Positions 9,073 through 16,263 of a stretch of 34,591 nt of DNA are shown piece by piece. The position numbers and the translations under genes are program-made. Position 1 is the first letter of the stretch, and every line of letters starts with the position of its first letter. The stretch covers positions 97,033 to 131,623 of the forward strand of contig VGSF01000002.1 in the NCBI GenBank assembly GCA_016875165.1, written 5' to 3'. Below the pieces are notes generated by a model that did not search any database, was not told the origin of the DNA, and saw only the letters and a list, made by a program, of their open reading frames with translations. This DNA is from Deltaproteobacteria bacterium. Lineage in GTDB: Bacteria; Desulfobacterota; SM23-61.

Positions 9073-10137
9073 TTATTCCTCGGTTGTCTCAGCGTTCTCT
9101 GCGGTTAATTTTGCCTTTAGGGCAGCGACCAGACCGAAGCAGCCGCTCAGCATCATGTCCCCGTAAGGCGCGGCCATATAATAACCTAACCCTTCGGCGA
9201 GAACCCGCCGGGGGCCGGTAATTGCCACAAAACGAAATCCCTTTTCCCCGGAAAAATCTGGATCAACAAAACACCCGTGCCCGCAATCCCGGAATATTTC
9301 ATTATGGCTGAGAAGCTTTTGGGGAAAGCGATCCAGAATGGACTTGAGTTTTCCGCCGGTCAACATGCCCGTGTGATGCTCGAAGATTCCCCGGATTCTA
9401 TTTCCCTGAATAATAGCGCCCAGAGTATGCTGATTTCCCAGGTTTAGGGCAACCAGGCCTTCTCCCTGTTTTTCTGCCGCGCGGGGATCGCAGAGGATTC
9501 CCCAGATGGCTGCCGCGCAAGTGTCCATGACAAAGGCTCTCGGAGCATCCTTCTGAACGGCAATCATCCGGGTCATATATTCGGGCGGATTGCGGTAGAT
9601 CAGGTTTTGCAGAAGGCCTCCGGAAAGTATAAACTTCTTCCAATACTGAAAACGAAAAAGGCGGTTACTCCCTTGAGGGTTGAAACCATGGTCTTGAAGA
9701 GCGATAGCGTAAGTTTGAGGGAGTTTAACCAGAAATGGTCTAAGGGCTTGCTTCAGGGAAGGCAGATGCACATCGCCAAAGTTGATGGTCTTTGCCCCTT
9801 GCGGGGGAGCGTTTGTCAGGTGAATTCCCTTCTTGCGGACTTCTTGCAGGTCATCGTGGAGGGTGAGGGCAGCGATGGGTGTGGCATAGACTTTCAATCC
9901 GGACTGGAGATGTTTTTCTACGGCCCAAGCGCAAGGCCCGCCACCCATGGTGTTGCCGGTTAAAAAGATATTTTTTTGAGAGGCTGTGGCCTTTAATATC
10001 TTTTGAGCAACGATCTGGGTAGGAGAGGGGAGAATCATCTGCACGCAATTCTCCATGGGTTTACCCTCCTCGTAGATCAAAATATCCTGAGTGCCCCCTC
10101 CTATGTCGATTGCCAGGATTTTTTTCGGATTGGCCAT
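9073..10137 (-). CDS. DUF1786 family protein (ASKHA-like)
   Basis: A 354-residue cytosolic protein matching the uncharacterised DUF1786/COG4012 family, which some databases label as related to pyruvate formate-lyase activation without firm evidence. The N-terminus AIDIGGGTQDILIYE is a phosphate-1-like loop of the actin/Hsp70/sugar kinase ATPase superfamily. Other visible blocks are FLTGNTMGGGPCAWAVEKH, ALQDHGFNPQGSNR, DTCAAAIWGIL, ALNLGNQHTLGAII, FEHHTGML and CGHGCF. The last residues (LTAENAETTEE) are encoded by the intergenic repeat B at 9087-9108, so the native C-terminus probably ended near ALKAK. It is divergent from the acyl-CoA synthetase gene across a 100-bp gap. The family is fairly certain; the function is unknown. 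Confidence 0.82.
   Translation of the reverse strand: MANPKKILAIDIGGGTQDILIYEEGKPMENCVQMILPSPTQIVAQKILKATASQKNIFLTGNTMGGGPCAWAVEKHLQSGLKVYATPIAALTLHDDLQEVRKKGIHLTNAPPQGAKTINFGDVHLPSLKQALRPFLVKLPQTYAIALQDHGFNPQGSNRLFRFQYWKKFILSGGLLQNLIYRNPPEYMTRMIAVQKDAPRAFVMDTCAAAIWGILCDPRAAEKQGEGLVALNLGNQHTLGAIIQGNRIRGIFEHHTGMLTGGKLKSILDRFPQKLLSHNEIFRDCGHGCFVDPDFSGEKGFRFVAITGPRRVLAEGLGYYMAAPYGDMMLSGCFGLVAALKAKLTAENAETTEE
9087..9108 (-). repeat. Repeat B, right arm, inside the DUF1786 3' end
   Basis: TCTCAGCGTTCTCTGCGG is the inverted partner of 8829-8856. It supplies the final codons of the DUF1786 gene (reading TAENAET). Confidence 0.7.
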
Positions 10138-10237
10138 TGCTTTCTAATTTCCCCCGGCTATGGTAAAAAGTATGAATGATAAAAAAATTATCATGTTCTT
10201 AAAAAATGTTCAAGGGATTACACCTTAAAGGATATGG

Positions 10238-11668
10238 TTGACGCCGGAATCCGGAAAAGTATATGATGCTTTTGCCATGGAAAATCCCCATGATTCTTTT
10301 TGGTTTCTTTTTAACCCTCGTTCGGTTGCTGTAATCGGGGCCTCGCCCAATCCTCTGAAGATGGGCCACCAGTGCCTTCTTAGCCTTTCAGGAGGGGTTT
10401 TTCCGAGACCGATCTACCCCATCCACCACCAAGAAAAAGAGATTTTGGGAATGCCGGCTTATCCAGATTTGCAACAAGTCCCAGGAGAGGTGGATCTGGC
10501 GATCCTGGCGGTTCCGGCATCAGAGTCTATTTCAGCTTTGCAGGCCTGTCAGAAAAAAGGCGTGCGCGGAGCAGTAATTATTACGGCTGGGTTCCGGGAG
10601 ATCGATAACCCCGAAGGAGAGAAACTCCAGGAAAAGATGACCGCTGTGGCCAGCCAGGGAGGAATCAAGATCATTGGACCCAACACATTTGGAATGGTCA
10701 ACATACATGCTAATCTCAATGCCTCATTCACGCCGATCTTCTCTTGCCTGAAACCCGGACCGATCTCCGTCATCAGCCAGAGTGGGGGGGTTTCCCATTT
10801 GATCGCCTACCAGGCCCTTGATAACGGGGTAGGACTGGGAAAAGTGATAGGCCTGGGAAACCGATGTAATGTGGATTTTGCCGACCTTTTACCTTATTTT
10901 GCCCGGGATGACCAGACAAAATGCCTCATCCTTTTTATCGAAGGCCTGGACGATCCCAAGCCATTAGTTGCGGCCATAAGAAATATTGTCCCCCAAAAAC
11001 CGGTGGTGGCCATGAAGGCCGGGCGTTATTCCGCTTCCGTGAAGGCGGCGCGCTCACATACCGGGTCGATGGCCGGGCGTTATGAAATCTACGAGGCGTC
11101 TTTAAGACAGGCCGGGGCGATTGTATTGGAGGAGCCAGACGAGCTCCTGGACACGGCCAAAATTCTGTTCATGCTTCTACCTTCTGCGGGAAGAAATGTT
11201 GCCGTGATGTCTTTCCAGGCCGGACCGGGAATTCTGCTGACGGATGCAGTCGTGCGCCATGGGTTGCGCATGGCCACCTTCTCCAGGAGCACTCAAGAAA
11301 AATTGAACTGTCTCCTGCCTCCCTTGACCATCCGCACAAATCCTGTAGATATGGCTTTCGCCAAGGATGAGCGGGCTTTTGAAGAAACGGTTCACTTGAT
11401 CTTGCATGATCAGAACGTAGATGCTTTGGTGATCTTTCTGCTCCATCATCCCTTCATGACTCCCCGGAGGATCAAAGACCCCGTTCTCCGGCAGAAGCAG
11501 AGGTCGGGAAAACCTATCCTACTCTGCGCCAATTCCCCCCGCGGGTTAATCGAAGAAGAAACCCAGGAATTAGAAACCAATGGAATTCCGGTTTACTCGC
11601 TTCCTGACCAGACCATCAAGGCATTGAAAGGGTTGATAGAGTATGGGGAGGTAATTCAAAGAAAGTAA
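10238..11668 (+). CDS. ADP-forming acyl-CoA synthetase (acetate-CoA ligase-like), CoA-binding subunit
   Basis: Related to the alpha part of nucleoside-diphosphate-forming acyl-CoA synthetases, which interconvert acyl-CoA + ADP + Pi and acid + CoA + ATP. From a TTG start (476 residues), it begins with a Rossmann CoA-binding domain (FLFNPRSVAVIGASPNPLKMG, about 22-43; GPNTFGMVN near 147). Succinyl-CoA-ligase-like flavodoxin domains follow (SVISQSGGVSHL; VAMKAGRYS). H274 in ARSHTGSMAG fits the phosphohistidine of this family. There is no C-terminal ATP-grasp half, so a partner beta subunit would have to be encoded elsewhere. AAGGA lies 6 nt before TTG 10238; the in-frame ATG at 10277 has no such site. 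The next gene, an acyl-CoA racemase, supports a role in acyl-CoA metabolism. Confidence 0.82.
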   Translation: MTPESGKVYDAFAMENPHDSFWFLFNPRSVAVIGASPNPLKMGHQCLLSLSGGVFPRPIYPIHHQEKEILGMPAYPDLQQVPGEVDLAILAVPASESISALQACQKKGVRGAVIITAGFREIDNPEGEKLQEKMTAVASQGGIKIIGPNTFGMVNIHANLNASFTPIFSCLKPGPISVISQSGGVSHLIAYQALDNGVGLGKVIGLGNRCNVDFADLLPYFARDDQTKCLILFIEGLDDPKPLVAAIRNIVPQKPVVAMKAGRYSASVKAARSHTGSMAGRYEIYEASLRQAGAIVLEEPDELLDTAKILFMLLPSAGRNVAVMSFQAGPGILLTDAVVRHGLRMATFSRSTQEKLNCLLPPLTIRTNPVDMAFAKDERAFEETVHLILHDQNVDALVIFLLHHPFMTPRRIKDPVLRQKQRSGKPILLCANSPRGLIEEETQELETNGIPVYSLPDQTIKALKGLIEYGEVIQRK

Positions 11669-11770
11669 GTTGTAAGTAGTATTGTTTTTTGACGCTCAAC
11701 TTCAAACTTGTGCCTTGTGCCTCATACTTTACTACTCACCATTAACTTTTTACTTTAATATGGAGGATAG

Positions 11771-12913
11771 ATGCGAGCGTTGGAGGGAATAAAAGTTTTA
11801 GACTTATCCCGTCTTTTTCCCGGCCCTTATTGCTCGATGATTCTGGCGGACCTGGGTGCGGACGTGCTCAGGATCGAAGACCGGCGGTTTGAAGGAGAAG
11901 GGCCAGGGATGCCTACGGTTATGCGCAATAAGAGGCACATGACTTTGAATCTGAAACATCCGCAAGGAAAAGAGATTTTTTGCCGCCTGGTAAAGGAAGC
12001 GGATGTAGTCCTCGAAGGATTTCGCCCCGGGGTTACGGAGCGGCTGAGGATCGAATACGACCGCTTGAAAATGATCAACGGAAAATTAATTTACTGCTCG
12101 GTTACGGGGTATGGTCAGGACGGCCCTTATAAAGACATGGTTGGTCATGACATTAATTATTTGAGCTTCGGTGGAGTTCTTGGCCTTACGGGAGAACCGG
12201 GGAGGAAGCCGGTCATCCCGCCGATCCAGGTGGCGGACATGGCTGCTGGAGGGATGTTTGCAGCTTTGGGGATCATGGCGGCGCTGATAGCGCGTCAGAA
12301 AACCGGGAAAGGGCAGTACATCGATATATCCATGCTGGATGGAATTATCGCCATGCTGCCGTTCCTGGTTAGCCTGCTCTGGAGCCAAAATATCACCCCC
12401 CAAAAAAGCGATACCATTCTTAGCGGTAGGTATCCCTGCTACCAGGTTTATGAAACCAAGGATGGGGAATACATTTCGCTGGGAGCTTTAGAACACCGCT
12501 TCTGGGTAGTCCTGTGCCAAAAATTTGGGCGAGAGGATTATATAGCCCATCAGTTCGATGAAGGAGAGAAAAGGGCGGAGATTTTTCAATTTCTGCGCCA
12601 GACCTTTCGCGGTAAAACTGGCGAAGAATGGATGGAAGAGTTAAAAAATCTTGACGTTTGCATTGGAAAGGTCCTTCATCTTGACGAAGCTCTGAACGAT
12701 CCTCAGGTAAGCTATCGCAAGATGGTTGCTGAGTTCTCCGACTCCCAGAAAGGGAGTATGAAACTACTGGCTTCCCCCATCAAGCTTTCCGAAACTCCGC
12801 CGGACATCCGTATGGCTCCGGCCAAGTTTGGGGAGCATACCGATAAAGTTTTACAGGAACTGGGATTCAAGTCTGAGGAAATTGAGAGGATGAAAAGAGA
12901 AGGGGTGATTTAA
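11771..12913 (+). CDS. Alpha-methylacyl-CoA racemase (CaiB/BaiF family III fold)
   Basis: Predicted to epimerise 2-methylacyl-CoA thioesters, used in branched-chain or aromatic acid degradation. The 380-residue protein has the family III CoA-transferase fold (LEGIKVLDLSRLFPGPYCSM, LADLGADVLRIED, NKRHMTLNLK, ADVVLEGFRPGV). The residues expected of a racemase are in register with M. tuberculosis Mcr as I recall it: H126 in VGHDINYL, D156 in VADMAAGG and E241 in ALEHRFW. A true CoA-transferase would instead carry an aspartate nucleophile near position 169. GGAGG lies 5 nt before the ATG. The gene is 102 bp downstream of the acyl-CoA synthetase gene on the same strand, perhaps in the same transcript. 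Substrate unknown. Confidence 0.85.
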   Translation: MRALEGIKVLDLSRLFPGPYCSMILADLGADVLRIEDRRFEGEGPGMPTVMRNKRHMTLNLKHPQGKEIFCRLVKEADVVLEGFRPGVTERLRIEYDRLKMINGKLIYCSVTGYGQDGPYKDMVGHDINYLSFGGVLGLTGEPGRKPVIPPIQVADMAAGGMFAALGIMAALIARQKTGKGQYIDISMLDGIIAMLPFLVSLLWSQNITPQKSDTILSGRYPCYQVYETKDGEYISLGALEHRFWVVLCQKFGREDYIAHQFDEGEKRAEIFQFLRQTFRGKTGEEWMEELKNLDVCIGKVLHLDEALNDPQVSYRKMVAEFSDSQKGSMKLLASPIKLSETPPDIRMAPAKFGEHTDKVLQELGFKSEEIERMKREGVI

Positions 12914-13430
12914 AAAGATTTCCCTTCAGAGGTTATTGAAAGTAGTTTTGACGAAACAGCCCAGTCAATAGTTCAGGTTTGACCCCTAACCCTCTATTCG
13001 GCTTTGATAGCCGCTTTCTTCACCTCGGCCTGTTGCATCAACGAGCGGCTATAAATGCCTAAAACGTCACTGGGATTGAACTCTTTCGATTGATCATAGG
13101 GAACGAAAGGAATCGACTTACCGCCATTCAATTTGATGCGATGTGCGTTGTGAATCAAGCGATCGAGGATCGCATCGGCAATGGCGGGATACCCAATACG
13201 CTCATGCCAGTTTTCGATGGGAAGATGGCCGGTGAGAATGGAGGAGCTACTGCCGTAAAAAAGTCAAGCCTGACCCTCTCTACTGAAAAACTCGACCTTT
13301 CTTTTGCAAAGCGAAGAGATTAGAGTTTCCCTTTCTGGAAAAGGCGGAGTAAAAAACATGAAAAAAGGCTTGATCCCATTGCTCAGTTAGTTGTAAAATT
13401 GCATTGTAAATATACAACATCATAAGCAGG
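12914..13430. other. Intergenic scar with IS21 remnant
   Basis: Holds the IstB fragment on the minus strand (12994-13266). About 165 bp of unassigned sequence follows before the ATPase gene. Just upstream of that gene, an AT-rich stretch carries the inverted hexamer GTTGTA/TACAAC at 13390-13395 and 13413-13418. No gene is supported on the plus strand. Confidence 0.6.
12994..13266 (-). pseudogene. istB: C-terminal remnant of IS21-family helper ATPase IstB
   Basis: The minus-strand frame ending at TAG 12994-12996 reads SSSILTGHLPIENWHERIG, then YPAIADAILDRLIHNAHRIK and further to IKAE. This is the conserved IstB C-terminus, usually TSQLPVEHWHE followed by DAILDRLVHNAHRI. About 88 codons remain. 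The frame closes upstream at TGA (13264-13266), so the AAA core with Walker motifs is missing, as is istA. This is a dead fragment of an IS21-like element and marks the left edge of the scarred patch. No start codon is meaningful. Confidence 0.8.
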
Positions 13431-14621
13431 ATGCAAATAGCCCGCAACCTAACCATATTCCGGCTTCTCCAACGATCGGAGCGTTCTTTTTTCCTGTTTG
13501 GCCCACGGGGGACAGGTAAGAGCACCTGGTTGCAAAAGGACCTTCCCGATGCCTTCCGCCTTGACCTGCTCGATTCCTTGCTCTTTCTCGAACTATCACG
13601 GGATCCTCACCGTCTCGAAGCCCTGATCGGCAACCGGCCTGGCGGCGCCTGGGTCGTACTCGATGAGATTCAGAAAATCCCGCCTCTACTGGACGAAGTC
13701 CACCGCCTGATGGAATTGAAACGCTGGCGGTTTGCCCTTTGCGGGTCTTCCGCCCGCAAATTGCGCCGGGGGGGCGCTAACCTCCTGGCGGGTCGGGCCT
13801 TGACTCTCTCCATGGAAAGCTTCTCGGCCGCCGAGTTGGGCGACGAGTTCGATCTCGACTTCGCACTGAATTGGGGCCAGCTGCCATTTGTACGAAATGA
13901 ACCGGAAGCGGCGGCTGATATCCTCGCGGCCTACGTGGACACCTACCTCAAAGAGGAACTGCCGGCGGAGGGTTTGATCCGCAACGTGCCGCCGTTCGTT
14001 CGCTTCCTCGCCGTGGCCGGCCAGATCAACGGCCAAATGGTCAACGTCCAGAATATCGCCCGCGATGCCGCCGTCGCCCGCAGTACGGTGGACACCTACT
14101 TTTCCGTCTTAAATGATACCCTCATCGGGCACGCTCTCCAAGCATGGCGACCCGGTTTCAAGGTTCGGGAGGCGGCTCAGCCGAAATTCTATTGGTTCGA
14201 CCCTGGCGTAGCCAGGGGTGCGGCCGGCTTGGTGCGCGATCCCGCAGACCGGTTATGGCAGGGGACCGCGCTTGAAACCCTGGTTTACCATGAGCTGCGC
14301 GTTTATAATGAGATCAGGCGTAAACAACGTCCGCTTTTTTATTATCGAACCCCGGCAGGGGTTGAGGTGGACTTTATCATTGAGACAGCTCGGCGAAGGC
14401 CGGGTAGTCCTTCTCGAGTGGTGGCCATTGAAGTCAAAAGAGCCGAGCGTTGGGACCGCGCATGGGATAAACCGATGCGAATTCTTGCCGAAACATCCGG
14501 GATCAAAGTCGACCACATGATTGGAGTTTACTGCGGTGCGGGCAGTTACCAATTTGATACCATCCAAATATTGCCCATGAGTGTTTTTGTGAAAAAGCTC
14601 TTTGCTGGTGAGATTTATTAG
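13431..14621 (+). CDS. AAA_14/DUF4143 ATPase
   Basis: A 396-residue protein of the widespread bacterial and archaeal AAA_14 plus DUF4143 family, whose function is not settled. Walker A is FLFGPRGTGKST (residues 22-32), Walker B is WVVLDEIQ (D78, E79), and a sensor-like FALCGSSARKL follows. The DUF4143 part (about 190-350) includes DTYLKEEL, a winged-helix-like segment (NIARDAAVARSTVDTYFSVL) and a nuclease-like GVEVDFIIE with AIEVKRAERW. These D-E-x-K type residues resemble a PD-(D/E)XK core. GC content is visibly higher than in the flanking genes. The gene sits among remnants of transposase, epimerase and toxin genes, which suggests horizontal acquisition. AAGCAGG before the ATG is a plausible ribosome binding site. 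Confidence 0.85.
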   Translation: MQIARNLTIFRLLQRSERSFFLFGPRGTGKSTWLQKDLPDAFRLDLLDSLLFLELSRDPHRLEALIGNRPGGAWVVLDEIQKIPPLLDEVHRLMELKRWRFALCGSSARKLRRGGANLLAGRALTLSMESFSAAELGDEFDLDFALNWGQLPFVRNEPEAAADILAAYVDTYLKEELPAEGLIRNVPPFVRFLAVAGQINGQMVNVQNIARDAAVARSTVDTYFSVLNDTLIGHALQAWRPGFKVREAAQPKFYWFDPGVARGAAGLVRDPADRLWQGTALETLVYHELRVYNEIRRKQRPLFYYRTPAGVEVDFIIETARRRPGSPSRVVAIEVKRAERWDRAWDKPMRILAETSGIKVDHMIGVYCGAGSYQFDTIQILPMSVFVKKLFAGEIY

Positions 14622-14686
14622 GTCAACTTAACCGGAACATATCGAACTTAAGTGTCTCGGCGCGACGGCTGGTTGAAAAATCAATA

Positions 14687-15193
14687 TTGGATAGCCATCT
14701 GTCAAAGAAAATGGAGGAACTAAAGTCAGCCGTCTCTTCCCCAAAGATCACTCTCTTCAGCGCCTCTGCCGTTGGCTACTATGGTTTTTGTGGAGACGAG
14801 GAACTCGTTGAGGACTCTCCTCCGGGAAATGACTTTTTAGCCCCTATTGCTAAGGAATGGAAGGGGGAGGCTCTAAAGGCCAGAAATAAAGGGGCTGAAG
14901 TGGTCATTACTCGGTTAGGCATCGTCATGGGAGAAAAAGGAGGAGCCCTCAGTCAGATGATCCCGCTCTTTAAAAAATATATCGGAGGGCCTATTGGGAG
15001 CGGCAAGCAGTGGGTTTCCTGGGTTCATATCAAGGATCTTGCCGAAGTTTTTGCTTTTCTGATCAAGCACCCAGGAATCTCGGGGCCTGTCAATGTATGC
15101 TCTCCAAATCCGGTAAGGAATAGAGATCTGGCTAAGGCTATTGCAAAAGCCCTCCATCGACCTTTATGGCCTCTTCAATCTTCCGAATCTTAG
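14687..15193 (+). pseudogene. Fragment of TIGR01777-type NAD-dependent epimerase (YfcH-like)
   Basis: Central part of an SDR-type sugar-nucleotide epimerase-like protein. Diagnostic blocks are FSASAVGYYGFCGDEELVED (YfcH-type SASAVGYYG), KEWKGEALKA, VVITRLGIVMGEKGGAL, GGPIGSGKQWVSWVHIKDL and PVNVCSPNPVRNRDLAKAIA. The family normally has about 300 residues. Here the N-terminal ~100, including the GxxGxxG NAD-binding loop, are absent, and the frame runs out after ALHRPLWP, about 70 residues early. Homologous codons extend upstream of the TTG at 14687 to about 14651 (SARRLVEKS), 30 bp after the ATPase stop. The 3' break coincides with the truncated vapC. It is clearly non-functional as an epimerase. 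Confidence 0.8.
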
Positions 15194-15362
15194 CCAGGTT
15201 CGCGGTAACATTTACCGATTTATAAGCTCCATAATATAATTCCATGCAGGTGACTACGCTGATTTTTATTGGATCATTCAGATGCCGCTGTAAGTTCTCT
15301 TTTACGGCGGGATGACCTTTCAAATTGAAGATGATCGTATCCGTATCGAGAAGAAACATCAA
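15138..15362 (-). pseudogene. Truncated VapC-type PIN-domain toxin
   Basis: N-terminal half of a PIN ribonuclease toxin. FLLDTDTIIFNLKGHPAVKE carries the first catalytic aspartate, and VVTCMELYYGAYKS carries the conserved glutamate. The family usually has about 130 residues. Here the recognisable sequence stops at KIRKIEEAIKV, and the last residues (DGGLLQ) are read from the antisense of the epimerase fragment. The C-terminal acidic residues needed for metal binding are missing, so RNase activity is unlikely. Its start overlaps the antitoxin stop by 4 nt (ATGA), the usual antitoxin-toxin coupling. Confidence 0.75.
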
Positions 15363-15631
15363 AATCCCCCCTGCAGCTTCTTGGAATTCCTACGGGCCTT
15401 CTTAATTTCTCTGACAATTTCTTCCGGGTGTCGATAGTCAGCCCATGAGCCAGAAAGCTCCAGGAGGACCTGGGCAGGGGTCTTGGAGGTTTGGAGTGTT
15501 TTCCTCCTAATCAGATATTCTTTGGCGAGGTAAAGAATCTGTTGGCTCACAGACCGCTTTTCCACCGCCGCCAGTTTTTTGATTTGGGCGTAAAGATTCT
15601 CATCGATTCCCTTAATTTGCAAATTGGCCAT
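15359..15631 (-). CDS. VapB/FitA-like ribbon-helix-helix antitoxin
   Basis: A 90-residue antitoxin. The N-terminal ribbon-helix-helix is ANLQIKGIDENLYAQIKKLA, then AVEKRSVSQQILYLAKEYL (residues 2-42), typical of Arc/FitA-type DNA-binding dimers that repress their own operon. The C-terminal part (SWADYRHPEEIVREIKKARR) would wrap the toxin. The operon partner downstream is a truncated VapC, so this antitoxin appears orphaned. It may persist as a repressor or through recent decay of the pair. An AT-rich inverted stretch upstream (TTTCATGAAATTATATTC near 15650-15667, then TTCATGAAAT) contains two TTCATGAAAT palindromes and is a candidate autoregulatory operator. Confidence 0.75.
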   Translation of the reverse strand: MANLQIKGIDENLYAQIKKLAAVEKRSVSQQILYLAKEYLIRRKTLQTSKTPAQVLLELSGSWADYRHPEEIVREIKKARRNSKKLQGGF

Positions 15632-15648
15632 AGTGGTCCCCTTTGTTT

Positions 15649-15680
15649 TTTCATGAAATTATATTCTATATTCATGAAAT
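15649..15680. promoter_or_regulatory. Candidate operator of the antitoxin gene
   Basis: Two TTCATGAAAT-type palindromes lie in tandem (about 15650-15660 and 15671-15680), separated by TATATTCTATA, directly upstream of the vapB-like start. Paired palindromes spaced two helical turns apart suit a ribbon-helix-helix autorepressor. This is inference from position and symmetry. Confidence 0.5.
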
Positions 15681-15730
15681 GATCAAGTAGAAGCGTCCTT
15701 TTGCCACCCCCCGGTTTTTAGTTAAGTCCC

Positions 15731-15954
15731 AGGCTCTGGCCCAGCGGCGCTTCGCTCGGAATAATAAGGCGATAGTCCTTCCATAGGAAGGGGCGGCCGG
15801 GTGTGATTTAAGTAGCTTTTACGATTAGTTTATCAATCAACTCTTCTTGCCGGTCTCCTGGCCGCCTTTCTTTGCGGATGGCCAAAAGGGAATCTTGTGA
15901 AAGTCTAATCACGGCCGATTTTTCCTTCTCTCAGCGCCCTCGGGCCAGAGCCAC
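15731..15954. repeat. Inverted-repeat-bounded 224-bp element
   Basis: GGCTCTGGCCCAGCGGCGCT at 15731-15750 is repeated in inverted form at 15935-15954 with three mismatches. Between the arms, a minus-strand frame (GTG 15912 to TAA 15808) encodes about 34 residues beginning MIRLSQDSLLAIRKERRPGD and ending LIVKAT. It resembles the N-terminus of small VapB-type antitoxins. It may be a MITE-like remnant or a decayed toxin-antitoxin piece. Confidence 0.4.
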
Positions 15955-16263
15955 GATAAAATAGGGGGCGAATAGACTGGAGGGTGGCAAGGAAGCGTCG
16001 TGAATGTTGAATGGGGCTTAACTAATTAACTATCATGTAACATTGCTGTCCAAATTAAGTGAAGAATTTATGGTCCCATCTTGAATTTATAAGCCTTTTG
16101 GACAAGATTTGCGATTTTGGAAATCAGGTTCCTCCTAAAAATGCTGCCCGAATTAAGCTACGGCCAAAGGCAATTGTTCTTGCTCATAAGGAACCGGAGG
16201 AATTTCAAAAGGTTTATCCAAACAACTCCAAAGATACCGGAGTTCTATTCTTAGGCCATAGAG

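Larger units (their letters stand above)
15632..16263. other. Gap between the antitoxin and the selenoprotein gene
   Basis: It holds the operator-like palindromes, a 225-bp stretch bounded by inverted repeats (15731-15954) with a tiny minus-strand frame, and then about 300 bp of unassigned sequence. A plus-strand frame from GTG 16059 runs into the 3' end of the cytochrome gene in antisense and was not accepted as a gene. Confidence 0.5.

Noticed and set aside
13090..13323. 77-codon plus-strand frame
   Set aside because: It is largely the antisense of the IstB remnant, whose minus-strand reading is clearly homologous.
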